Shown: positions 43,246-51,103 of the stretch, piece after piece
Position numbering within the stretch: the stretch's first letter is position 1
How the letters are laid out: each line of letters starts with the position of its first letter
Origin: Phycisphaerales bacterium
GTDB taxonomy: Bacteria; Planctomycetota; Phycisphaerae; UBA1845; UTPLA1
Assembly (NCBI GenBank): GCA_022360095.1
Contig: JAKSDK010000778.1
Location: forward strand, 1-64,000
Direction of reading: 5' to 3'
Length of the DNA: 64,000 bases
The notes under the pieces: model-generated
Database searches by the model: none
The model's input: the letters and a program-made list of their open reading frames with translations, nothing else
Told to the model about the DNA's origin: nothing
Position numbers and translations under genes: made by a program

Positions 43246-43971
43246 ATGTCTCGAAAAGGGTTTACCCTGATCGAGTTGCTGGTGGTCATCGGCATTATTG
43301 CCGTTCTAGTGGCCGTTCTGCTTCCTGCGCTGTCGGCGGCGCGCATGGTCTCCGTGCGTGCACAATGTCTCTCGAACATTCGGCAATTGCAGACTGCGCA
43401 GGTTGCCTACGCGACGGATCAGGACGATCTGATTCTCGCGGCAGGTGACGGCTCGGTGGTCGGTTCTTGGATCGGCGTGCTCGAGCCCTACGGGGCGCGT
43501 CCGGAGGTGCGTCGTTGTCCGGCGGACCGTAGTCCATTTTTTGAGCAGCCGTTTCCCGGGACGGACCCGGAGAAGCTGCGAGCGACCAGTTACGCGATCA
43601 ACAATTACGTTTCTCCGACGCACGCGCCGTTCGGCATCCAGCCGATCGTGAAGCTGTCGGAGGTGAGTCAATCATCGACCGTGATTCACATGGGAGAATT
43701 GGCCGAGACCGGTTCCTACGCGGGGAGTGATCATCTCCACGTCCAGAACTTCTATCTGACCATTGCTCCTCAAATCACGATTTCATTGATCAATCAACAA
43801 ATGCCGTTAGGAAGGCACGGTGGTCAGGAGATGTCGTGGGACGCGAAATTGAACTTCAGTTTTCTCGACGGACATGCTGAATCGCTGAAGATTCGGCAGG
43901 TCTATACGGACCCCACGACCAATCTTTTTGTTCCGCCTCAATTTATTAAACAATCAGACCTGGAAGAATAG
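43246..43971 (+). CDS. Type II pseudopilin-like secreted protein
   Basis: The 241-residue product starts [20 protein letters not shown] with a prepilin cleavage site after G5 and ends in a DGH motif ([18 protein letters not shown]). GGAGG lies just before the ATG. It precedes the PEP-CTERM gene by 11 bp, so both are probably one transcript. Its individual role is unknown. Confidence 0.88.
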   Translation: MSRKGFTLIELLVVIGIIAVLVAVLLPALSAARMVSVRAQCLSNIRQLQTAQVAYATDQDDLILAAGDGSVVGSWIGVLEPYGARPEVRRCPADRSPFFEQPFPGTDPEKLRATSYAINNYVSPTHAPFGIQPIVKLSEVSQSSTVIHMGELAETGSYAGSDHLHVQNFYLTIAPQITISLINQQMPLGRHGGQEMSWDAKLNFSFLDGHAESLKIRQVYTDPTTNLFVPPQFIKQSDLEE

Positions 43972-43982
43972 GGGAAATTCTG

Positions 43983-44849
43983 ATGCGACAGTTTGCAATT
44001 TCGACGGCCGCCGTCCTGGCGGTCATGACTTCGGCCTATGGCCATGGTGTTCAAATTCAAGTCACGCATGATTCGGTCAGCGGGAAAATTCAGACGCGCG
44101 AGGTTCTGAGTTCCTCGGGTTCTGCACCCACGACGATCTCTAATCTCAAGCGAGTGTACGTTATGCCGCTGTTGCCCGTGTTGGGGGGCGCGGGCGACGG
44201 TTGGTACACGCGCCCGGAAGGGGCTCTCAATGCACTCGGATTCCCGATCCATCCGACCGGTCCCGGTGTGATGTATCAATACGACAGTCAGATTCCAGGA
44301 ACGGGCTGGGCATTTTCCGGATCGTCTTCATTGCCGAATTTGGAAAACAGTCAATTCGGCTATCAGTTTGCGAGCGGGCTTTCCGAGTGGAACGGCAGCA
44401 GCTTTGTCGACCCCGGAACCGAGCAATTGCAGATGTTCTCGGGTGACGGGACATCCGTGCCATCGAGTAGCGCGCTCACCAGTGACGCAGGCCCATTCGA
44501 TGCTTTCAGTTTTTCGAATATCAGTGTCATGGGCGGGAACCCGCATCGCAGCGCCGGATTCCGATTGTTCGGAGACGGTGTCGGCTCAAGTCTGGCGGGG
44601 CCGGCGGCAGGCGATGATGGCATTTATCTGGCGTCGCTTTTAGTGACAAGCACGGCCGCCGGGGTCTTCGACTCCGATCCGATTCACTTCGTCATGTTCA
44701 AGAATGCCAGCTTGGCCAGTGCGATCACGGCTGCGGAAAGTCTGGGGTTTGATCCGTCGCTGGTGGAGATCGTGCCTGAACCGAGTTCGCTTGGTTTGCT
44801 TCTCGTAACAGGTTCGATGGCGTTGACCAGGCGTCGAAAGCGAGCGTGA
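43983..44849 (+). CDS. PEP-CTERM exported protein with mature N-terminal histidine
   Basis: The 288-residue product has a signal peptide whose AYG-like site would leave His as residue 1 (HGVQIQV). It ends with the sorting signal VPEPSSLGLLLVTGSMALTRRRKR (PEP box, hydrophobic span, basic tail), indicating processing by an exosortase/archaeosortase-type system. The middle is beta-rich and mostly low in cysteine. Role unknown; the next gene also begins with mature His, suggesting a shared metal-binding theme. Confidence 0.85.
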   Translation: MRQFAISTAAVLAVMTSAYGHGVQIQVTHDSVSGKIQTREVLSSSGSAPTTISNLKRVYVMPLLPVLGGAGDGWYTRPEGALNALGFPIHPTGPGVMYQYDSQIPGTGWAFSGSSSLPNLENSQFGYQFASGLSEWNGSSFVDPGTEQLQMFSGDGTSVPSSSALTSDAGPFDAFSFSNISVMGGNPHRSAGFRLFGDGVGSSLAGPAAGDDGIYLASLLVTSTAAGVFDSDPIHFVMFKNASLASAITAAESLGFDPSLVEIVPEPSSLGLLLVTGSMALTRRRKRA

Positions 44850-44867
44850 CCGTCGAATGATTCTTGT

Positions 44868-44916
44868 CCCATGCCGCCGCCGTCCTGTGCTGCGGCGGCG
44901 TGGGCCTTATTTTTCG
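44868..44916 (+). terminator. Rho-independent terminator after the PEP-CTERM gene
   Basis: CCCATGCCGCCGC and GCGGCGGCGTGGG form a 13-bp stem with one G-T pair, followed by CTTATTTTTC. It separates the PEP-CTERM gene from the dockerin gene. Confidence 0.8.
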
Positions 44917-44964
44917 CGTTCTTTTTCGTGACAAGAAACATTGACCACCAAAGGAGTCATTTCC

Positions 44965-45831
44965 GTGAAGCGTACGATTTTGATAACGGCATTCATGATT
45001 AACGTTGCATCCGTTTCACTTGCCCATGAGGGGCCGAGGATCTGGATTGGAAATGTTGACGACAAGCTCACGACGTTTCGTAGCGACGATGACTTGGCGC
45101 CGTCGGATTACACGCCTTGTCGCCTGTTTCGCGGTGAAATGGAGTCGTTCTTCAACGTCTTTACGACCGAATTTCCCGGTTATGAGGTATTACAATCCGG
45201 TGGAAACATTCCAAGTGGAACAACGTTTCGATTTGATATCACGGGCCCGGCCCTCTACTTTGACGAAATTAACGGAGCCTTTGCATCAACAACCGACATA
45301 TTCGGTCCTCCGGAACCGGGGCCGATTCCGGAACTTGCGCTGTCGCTGGAAGCGATGCTGCGGGTGACAGGGGATCAGCCGGTTTCCGGATTCGATTTCT
45401 TCACTTTCTTCGCCATCGGAGACCATTCACATCTATCCTATACGCTCCTCGGCGACGGCGAGACGGCGAGCGACGGACCTTCCGGAGTTTATGCCGTGTC
45501 CATGATGCTTTCGTGCGATGCGCTTGAAACATCGGACACTTATTATTTGTTGCTTGGGAAAGACGTGGCGATCTCGGATCCGATGTTTGATGCCGCCTTC
45601 GACGTTGCAAAGGAAACACTCATCGGCCTCGGAAAACCGGGTGATATGGATTGCAGCGGCGAGATCGACGGCAACGACGTATCAGACTTCATCACCGCAG
45701 TCCTCACGTCGGATTCGAGCGATGAGCCTGCCGGCTGCTGCAACGTCTTGACCGCCGACATGAATCAGGATCAGGAGGTTGACGGTCTGGACATCTCGTC
45801 GTTTGTGGACGAGCTTTTTTCTCAACCGTAG
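44965..45831 (+). CDS. Exported protein with dockerin-like calcium repeats
   Basis: AAGGAG 8 nt before a GTG gives a 288-residue product. A signal peptide ending SLA would leave His1 (HEGPRIWIGN). The middle has YDFFTFFAIGDHSHLSYTLLG-type beta strands. The last 60 residues contain paired calcium loops of dockerin type (GDMDCSGEIDGNDVSDFI and ADMNQDQEVDGLDISSFV). It follows the PEP-CTERM gene with a terminator between. Function unknown; it may attach to a cohesin-like partner. Confidence 0.83.
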   Translation: MKRTILITAFMINVASVSLAHEGPRIWIGNVDDKLTTFRSDDDLAPSDYTPCRLFRGEMESFFNVFTTEFPGYEVLQSGGNIPSGTTFRFDITGPALYFDEINGAFASTTDIFGPPEPGPIPELALSLEAMLRVTGDQPVSGFDFFTFFAIGDHSHLSYTLLGDGETASDGPSGVYAVSMMLSCDALETSDTYYLLLGKDVAISDPMFDAAFDVAKETLIGLGKPGDMDCSGEIDGNDVSDFITAVLTSDSSDEPAGCCNVLTADMNQDQEVDGLDISSFVDELFSQP

Positions 45832-45850
45832 GTCGGGCTCCTTGTTCGAA

Positions 45851-46282
45851 TCAGGGACTGGTTTCGGCGTGATGACCAACCTCTTTTTCCACCTCCCACG
45901 ACGTGAACTCGGCGCCGATCTCGTGGACGGAGCCTTCGATCCATCGGCAACGTCTGGTGACGGCTTCCTTCTCGACGAGCTTGCCATTGGGGCCAATCGG
46001 CAACTTGACCTTAAGCGGAATCCCGGGCGCGATTTGCCGTCCGGACAGGAACGCAATCCCATGTCGAGAAAAATTTCTCAATCGGATGCCAAGATTTATC
46101 GGGGGATTGTCCGGATCAACGACGCATACGACGGAGGACAGTCCTCGCAAAGGCCTTCTTAGAGACCGGCGTTTCGAAGTCGTGACGTTGGATTCGCTGG
46201 CATCAAGCCGATCTAGAATTCTCTTGACATCCTCTTTAGAGATTTGTACGTCGAACAGTATTTCGTCAGGCGTCGTCGACAC
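45851..46282 (-). CDS. PilZ-domain protein
   Basis: A 143-residue PilZ protein that probably binds cyclic-di-GMP. The two family motifs are present: RRSLRRPLRG (RxxxR) and NFSRHGIAFLSG ((D/N)xSxxG), plus EIGAEFTSW at the end. A GTG start has GGAGGA upstream. No diguanylate cyclase is beside it, and the degenerate-GGDEF response regulator in this window is unlikely to supply the ligand. Confidence 0.92.
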   Translation of the reverse strand: MSTTPDEILFDVQISKEDVKRILDRLDASESNVTTSKRRSLRRPLRGLSSVVCVVDPDNPPINLGIRLRNFSRHGIAFLSGRQIAPGIPLKVKLPIGPNGKLVEKEAVTRRCRWIEGSVHEIGAEFTSWEVEKEVGHHAETSP

Positions 46283-46979
46283 GGATTCCTCCAGTTTTAT
46301 TGCGTTAACCTTCCTATAGTTCAGCCCTTTCCTTCATTTTGACGGTGGAACTTGGAGATCCCTCCCTGTACCAAAGTCGGCTCCTCGAATGTATTGCGAA
46401 CGCCCAAATGCTAGCAAGTGTGCTGAGCCGTACGACTGAAGTCGCCGGGTGCGATCAACTCTCCCTTGCTAGAAAGGACGGACAGATAGCAAGCCATCGT
46501 TGGTGTAATGATATTGTTCAGGCCTGGGTTTGCGATACGGCACACTCCCCCGAAAGCCTTGGTCGCACGTTTCGATTGTGCCGGGCATGCTAGACGACTA
46601 TGAATCGGTGTACAACAAAAAAATCGAGAATTAGACAGCATGGAGTTATGGCGTCCGTCTTAATAATTCTATCTTTGTGAGGAAACGATTTAGCGGAGGA
46701 GGGCGGAGACTGGAATTGTGAATATGGCGTTGGCGAACAAAACCGCACGAGAATTTCAAATGCAAAGATGGTTCATGGGCAACTCGCCATATACTCAGGA
46801 TTCTCCTTGTACTCGGCAATTATGGTGGGATGCGCCGAAGCGTTTACGGCATTTTTGGATTGTTAGCCAAGTTTGAGGCCTAGCCTGTGAGTTAACTCGG
46901 CAAATGGTGTATTTCACAAATTCCAGCCCCGGGCAGGCATGCCTGTCCCGGGCTGGGAATTCGAACGACGTTGCGTTGG
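46283..46979. other. Large intergenic region, no convincing gene
   Basis: About 700 bp with lower GC than its surroundings. Short frames on both strands lack any family character. A palindrome of the CCCGGGCAGG family (46921-46959) lies at the end near lgt. I see nothing else. Confidence 0.4.
46921..46959. repeat. Perfect-looking CCCGGGCAGG palindrome
   Basis: TTCCAGCCC...GGGCTGGGAA with a GCATGC centre forms an almost complete inverted repeat of about 39 bp. Its core matches the palindromes at 32988 and 63513. No U-run follows on the minus strand, so termination after lgt is possible but not supported. Confidence 0.6.
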
Positions 46980-48206
46980 CTAATTCTTCTTGGTTTGTTC
47001 GTCCGATTCTTCATCCGCGTAGACAAACGGTACAGCCCGTGGGCTGTACATGGGCAACCTGTACATGATCCAAAGCCAGATGAGACCGATTGCGAGGGTG
47101 GTCAGACTGATGCCCTGGGAAATGGTCAGTCCGCCAAAGGTATCGAGCGGGTTGTCGGACCGGATGGCCTCCAGAAAAATGCGCGAGATGGAATAGAGCA
47201 CGAACAGCCAGCCCAGGATCACCCCGTGACGCTTGCGGTAGTAGAATATCGTCGAGAGGACCCAGTAGATGATAAAAGCGTTGATCACGGCATAGAGCTG
47301 GCTGGGGTGTGCCGGTTTCGACGGGTAAAGCGCGGCCAGGTCACCCAGTTGCCTCGGTGTGAGGCCGTATTTGTGACCGTGGCTTTCGATGAAACCAATC
47401 TCCGTTTTGAGATGATCGGAGATTGCCCGTCCGGCGGCTTGACGTGCCTGATCGAGTCGGGTGAGCGCCGTTTTGTCAGCCCCCGCTTTTTTCTGTTTTT
47501 CGTATTCGTCAAATGCTTGTTTTTTGGCCGCATCCAGCTGAGCCCACGTCTTTCCGTCATCTTCCACGGCCTTTTCAAGGGGTTCTCTGGGAAGCGGGAA
47601 GCTTTCGCCGGAGTCCAGAACATGGATCAGCTCCTTGGGCAAGGTGAGCTGTCCGAATTTATATTGCTGAATCACGGCGTTGCTTCCAAACGGAAACTCT
47701 ACGGCCCACGGCAATGCGGCCTTGTCCGGATGGTGCTCGTCAAGACAAACGGCGCCCCAGCAACAGCCGTTCAGAAAGCAGCCGACTCTCGTGATTGCGA
47801 GCCCCCACGCAAGGGATGGGAGACCGATGTCGAGATACCATCGGAGCGAGGTCTTGGCCACGAATCGGAGATAGATAATGCAGGCCGGAATGACGAGCAG
47901 GGGGCCGCCCCAGAATTCCAGACCGCCCGCGTGGATATTGATGATGGCGAGCAGCGGATCGGGCTGATTGGCGAATCGCGTTTCCCAATAGTGGATGACG
48001 AACATCGCACGGGCTCCGATGACGCCGAAGATCAATGAGATAAAGCCCAGATTGAGAACGGTATCCGGATTGGCCTGAGAGCGGTCGGCGCGCCGACAGG
48101 CGAGCCAGATGCCCGTCAGGAAAGCGATCATCATCGCGACGCCATAGCTTTTGACTTCGCCGAGCCATTCGGGCAGGAACGGGATGGTGAAAAGAACGGG
48201 TTTCAT
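46980..48206 (-). CDS. lgt: Prolipoprotein diacylglyceryl transferase
   Basis: Lgt attaches diacylglycerol to the lipobox cysteine of lipoproteins; several lipoproteins lie in this window. The 408-residue product has seven-span character, YGVAMMIAFLTG near the start, ARAMFVIHYWE, HAGGLEFWGG and the signature ITRVGCFLNGCCWG (diverged from GRxGNFxNxE), plus HPSQLYAVINAFIIY. About 110 residues, charged and coiled-coil-like, are inserted after CCWG before HPSQ; usual length is about 290. In membrane topology this falls in a periplasmic or cytoplasmic loop. Confidence 0.92.
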   Translation of the reverse strand: MKPVLFTIPFLPEWLGEVKSYGVAMMIAFLTGIWLACRRADRSQANPDTVLNLGFISLIFGVIGARAMFVIHYWETRFANQPDPLLAIINIHAGGLEFWGGPLLVIPACIIYLRFVAKTSLRWYLDIGLPSLAWGLAITRVGCFLNGCCWGAVCLDEHHPDKAALPWAVEFPFGSNAVIQQYKFGQLTLPKELIHVLDSGESFPLPREPLEKAVEDDGKTWAQLDAAKKQAFDEYEKQKKAGADKTALTRLDQARQAAGRAISDHLKTEIGFIESHGHKYGLTPRQLGDLAALYPSKPAHPSQLYAVINAFIIYWVLSTIFYYRKRHGVILGWLFVLYSISRIFLEAIRSDNPLDTFGGLTISQGISLTTLAIGLIWLWIMYRLPMYSPRAVPFVYADEESDEQTKKN

Positions 48207-48291
48207 GGACGGTGACCTATGGATAAAGGGACCGGGGTTTGCTTAAGAATTGTCGCGGGGTTTCGATTTTGCACAGCTTGAGATCGTACAC

Positions 48292-49269
48292 CTATCTTCT
48301 GTCCGCCGGAAGGTCTATGAGAAGATTGTCTATCAACCGCGTTTCACCGATTCGAACGGCGCCGGCGAGCATGACGCGTCCTATGGGCTTTGTTGCAGGC
48401 TCGAGTGTTTCAGCGTCCACCACGGTCATGTAGTCAATCGTGACAGGTTCCGGCTCTGGGCTGGCAACCTTGGCGACTGTATTCTGCATCGCGTAGACGA
48501 CATGCTGAATCCCCTGATCCCCCGATCCCCCTGTCCCCCGATGCAAGAGCATGTCACGACCTTCACACAAGGCTCGATACAAACAGAGCGCCCTGCTGCG
48601 CTGTTCAGTGCTCAGATAGGCATTGCGGCTGGACATTGCGAGGCCGTCCGGCTCGCGAACGATGGGACAGACCTCGATGCGAACGGGGATACACAAATCC
48701 TTCACCATGCGGCGAATGATCAACGCCTGTTGGGCGTCTTTTTGACCGAAGTAAGCGACATCGGGCTGGACCAAGTTGAAGAGTTTTGTGACGACCGTGC
48801 TGACGCCCTCGAAATGACCCGGTCGAAACAGGCCGCACATCGTCTCGGCAAGCGGGCCTGGGTGAACACGTGTTTGGTCGCCGGGCGGGTACATCTCCGC
48901 GTCGTCGGGCGTGAAGATGAGGTCGACGCCGGCATCCCGACACGCGGCCCGGTCCGCATCGATGGTTCTGGGGTAGGCAGCCAGATCTTCATGGGGGCTA
49001 AATTGTGTCGGATTGACATAGATGCTGACGACGACGTATGCGCCGGAGTTCTCTGCAGCCTCGATGAGGCTGATATGTCCGGCGTGCAGGGCGCCCATCG
49101 TCGGGACGAACGCGATGGTTCTGCCGCTGCTTCTGGCTCTTGAGATTTCCTCTCGAAGCGCAGTGCTCGTATCTACCACGGGGGGAAGAAGTTTTTGCTT
49201 TGTTTCTTGTGCCGACATGGACGCAAGTCCTCGATTCTTCTGAAGCTCGGTTCTCTCAGAAGGAATCAT
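48292..49269 (-). CDS. panC: Pantothenate synthetase
   Basis: PanC joins pantoate and beta-alanine with ATP to make pantothenate, the CoA precursor. Motifs: FVPTMGALHAGHISLIEAA (HIGH-like), VVVSIYVNPTQFSPHEDL, GHFEGVSTVVTKLFNLVQPDVAYFGQKDAQQ and MSSRNAYLS (KMSKS-like). The ATG overlaps the folK stop (ATGA) with GGAG 5 nt before it; a later in-frame ATG is also possible. Last gene of a dapL-folK-panC operon. Confidence 0.95.
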   Translation of the reverse strand: MIPSERTELQKNRGLASMSAQETKQKLLPPVVDTSTALREEISRARSSGRTIAFVPTMGALHAGHISLIEAAENSGAYVVVSIYVNPTQFSPHEDLAAYPRTIDADRAACRDAGVDLIFTPDDAEMYPPGDQTRVHPGPLAETMCGLFRPGHFEGVSTVVTKLFNLVQPDVAYFGQKDAQQALIIRRMVKDLCIPVRIEVCPIVREPDGLAMSSRNAYLSTEQRSRALCLYRALCEGRDMLLHRGTGGSGDQGIQHVVYAMQNTVAKVASPEPEPVTIDYMTVVDAETLEPATKPIGRVMLAGAVRIGETRLIDNLLIDLPADRR

Positions 49270-49736
49270 AGGGACTCCAGGATCGACCGTGCCGTCCGCT
49301 CCAGGACGGGGTGCATGAGGTCCGGTGCGACTTCCGCCAGGGGTTCCATCACGAAACGGCGTTCGTGCATCATCGGATGGGGCAACGTCAGTTCGGGATC
49401 GGACCGAATCTCCTGGTCATAGCAGAGGAGGTCCAGATCAATCGTGCGCGGCCCCCAGCGGATCGTCCGTTTTCGTCCCAGCGATTCTTCGATGTTTCGG
49501 CAAACGGCCCAGAGTCGTTCCGGTTTGAGAACGGTTCTGATGTGAGCGACGGCGTTGATGTAATTGGACTGGTTCTCAGGCCCGCCGACGGGTTCGGTTT
49601 CGTAGAGGCTGGAGACCGAGGTGACTTCGATCTCACGCGTTGTTTGCAGAGCGTTCAGGGCCGCGGCGATGTTCTTTTCGCGCAGGCCCATGTTTGATCC
49701 CAGACCGATGTACGCATCGTGTTGGTCTTCGCTCAC
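49266..49736 (-). CDS. folK: 6-hydroxymethyl-7,8-dihydropterin pyrophosphokinase
   Basis: FolK activates dihydropterin in folate synthesis. The 156-residue product has AYIGLGSNMGLREKNIAAALNAL, SSLYETEPVGGPENQSNYINAV and the core W-GPRTIDLDLLCYDQ, followed by LPHPMMHERRFVMEPL. The GTG start overlaps the dapL stop (GTGA), which is the reason to prefer it over a longer frame. Confidence 0.94.
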   Translation of the reverse strand: MSEDQHDAYIGLGSNMGLREKNIAAALNALQTTREIEVTSVSSLYETEPVGGPENQSNYINAVAHIRTVLKPERLWAVCRNIEESLGRKRTIRWGPRTIDLDLLCYDQEIRSDPELTLPHPMMHERRFVMEPLAEVAPDLMHPVLERTARSILESL

Positions 49737-50905
49737 CAGCTTAGTCCTGCCAGACGTCGAGTGGCCTCGGAAATGCGCTCCTGCTCCACGGTGAGCGCGA
49801 AACGAACGTAAGCGTCGCCGGGCTTGCCGAAGCCGATGCCCGGAATCGCCACGATGGCGGCTTCTTCCAGGATCTTCGTTGCACATGCCATCGAATCATA
49901 ACCCTGAGGGCACCTGGACCAGACGTAAAATGTTGCCCGTGGCGGTTCGACCTGAAAGCCGGCCTCGCGCAGCCCTGATACGAGCAGGTCGCGTCGTTCC
50001 CGGTAGAGCTTTCGAATGCCGAGGATTTCCGGTCGATCCGTTCCCTGAAGCGCCGCGATGCCGGCATGCTGTATCGCGTTGAAAATGCCGGAGTCCATAT
50101 TGCCTTTGATCTTGCCCAACGCTGCCAGAATATCGGCATGCCCGGCGGCAAAGGCGACGCGCCAGCCGGTCATGTTGTAGGTCTTGCTCAGTGAATGCAT
50201 TTCGATGGCGACGTCTTTTGCGCCGGGGACTTCCAGGATGGAATGCGGCCGATCCTGCTCGTCGAAGTAAAGCTCGGTGTAGGCCGAATCGGAGCAGATG
50301 ATGAAATCATGCTTCTTTGCAAGGGCGACACATTTTTCATAGAAATCCAACCCCGCGACGGCGGCGGTGGGGTTGTTTGGATAATTGATGAACATGAGTC
50401 GCGTTTTGTCCAGCACGTCGATCGAAATCTCGTCCAGATCAGGCAGGAACCCGCGCGATTCGGTGAGCGGCATGACGTGCGGAATTCCACCGGCGAAGAT
50501 GGTCGAGCTTTCGTAAACCGGGTAGCCGGGCGATGGGACCAGCGCCACTTCGCCGGGATTCAAGACCGCAAGGGGAAGGTGGCCCAAACCCTCTTTCGTG
50601 CCGATCAGGGCAAGGACTTCGGAATCGGGATCGACCTTGACGCCGAAGCGACGGTCCAGAAATTCCGCGGCCGTTCTCCGAAACGACGGCATACCGGAGC
50701 CAAGGGCATAAGGATGATTCTCTGGATCGTAGATGGCTTCGGCCATGCGATCGATGATGAACTTCGGCGTTGGTCGATCAGGATCACCGACGCCAAAGTC
50801 GATGACGTCTTTGCCCGCCTGAATCGCCTCACGCTTCTTCTTGTCGATTTCGATAAAGAGGTAGGGTGGAAGCTGGTCGAGTCGTGTTGCGCGTGTAAAT
50901 GACAT
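49733..50905 (-). CDS. dapL: LL-diaminopimelate aminotransferase
   Basis: DapL converts tetrahydrodipicolinate to LL-DAP in one step for lysine and peptidoglycan synthesis. The 390-residue class I/II aminotransferase has DFGVGDPDRPTP, IGTKEGLGHLP, MFINYPNNPTAAV, the PLP-lysine motif SLSKTYNMTGWRVAF and a C-terminal VRFALT. Similar aminotransferases of other substrates (e.g. aspartate/alanine) cannot be fully excluded. It is first in the overlapping folK-panC operon. Confidence 0.87.
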   Translation of the reverse strand: MSFTRATRLDQLPPYLFIEIDKKKREAIQAGKDVIDFGVGDPDRPTPKFIIDRMAEAIYDPENHPYALGSGMPSFRRTAAEFLDRRFGVKVDPDSEVLALIGTKEGLGHLPLAVLNPGEVALVPSPGYPVYESSTIFAGGIPHVMPLTESRGFLPDLDEISIDVLDKTRLMFINYPNNPTAAVAGLDFYEKCVALAKKHDFIICSDSAYTELYFDEQDRPHSILEVPGAKDVAIEMHSLSKTYNMTGWRVAFAAGHADILAALGKIKGNMDSGIFNAIQHAGIAALQGTDRPEILGIRKLYRERRDLLVSGLREAGFQVEPPRATFYVWSRCPQGYDSMACATKILEEAAIVAIPGIGFGKPGDAYVRFALTVEQERISEATRRLAGLSW

Positions 50906-50950
50906 GGTTGTTGCTCATTCTCCGGAAGTTATCTACTAAACCGAGAAGCA

Positions 50951-51022
50951 GTAGGGCGGGCTCTGCCCGCCGTGATGTGGCGCGCATGCGTCATCCGAGG
51001 CGGCGGGTGGAACCCGCCCTAC
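50951..51022. repeat. Inverted pair of GGCGGG/CCCGCC palindromes
   Basis: GTAGGGCGGGCTCTGCCCGCC begins the element and, after about 30 bp with CGCGCATGCG, an inverted copy (CGGCGGGTGGAACCCGCC then CTAC) follows. Each half is itself a hairpin and the two can pair into a longer one, the arrangement of REP doublets. Confidence 0.65.
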
Positions 51023-51103
51023 GACTTTGAGCAAATTCTATGGAGACACCGTCGTTTGCGTCAACTTACGCGTCCGGGCGAACGTCATGCCGGCGCTGAT
51101 CCA

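Noticed and set aside
46339..46641. Small frames on both strands in the 700-bp gap before lgt
   Set aside because: Neither has family character, and both lack a good ribosome-binding site.
46971..48038. 355-codon plus-strand frame opposite lgt
   Set aside because: Shadow frame of lgt; the lgt motifs and length are convincing on the minus strand.
48250..49143. 297-codon plus-strand frame opposite panC
   Set aside because: Antisense to panC, which has all family motifs and an ATGA coupling to folK.
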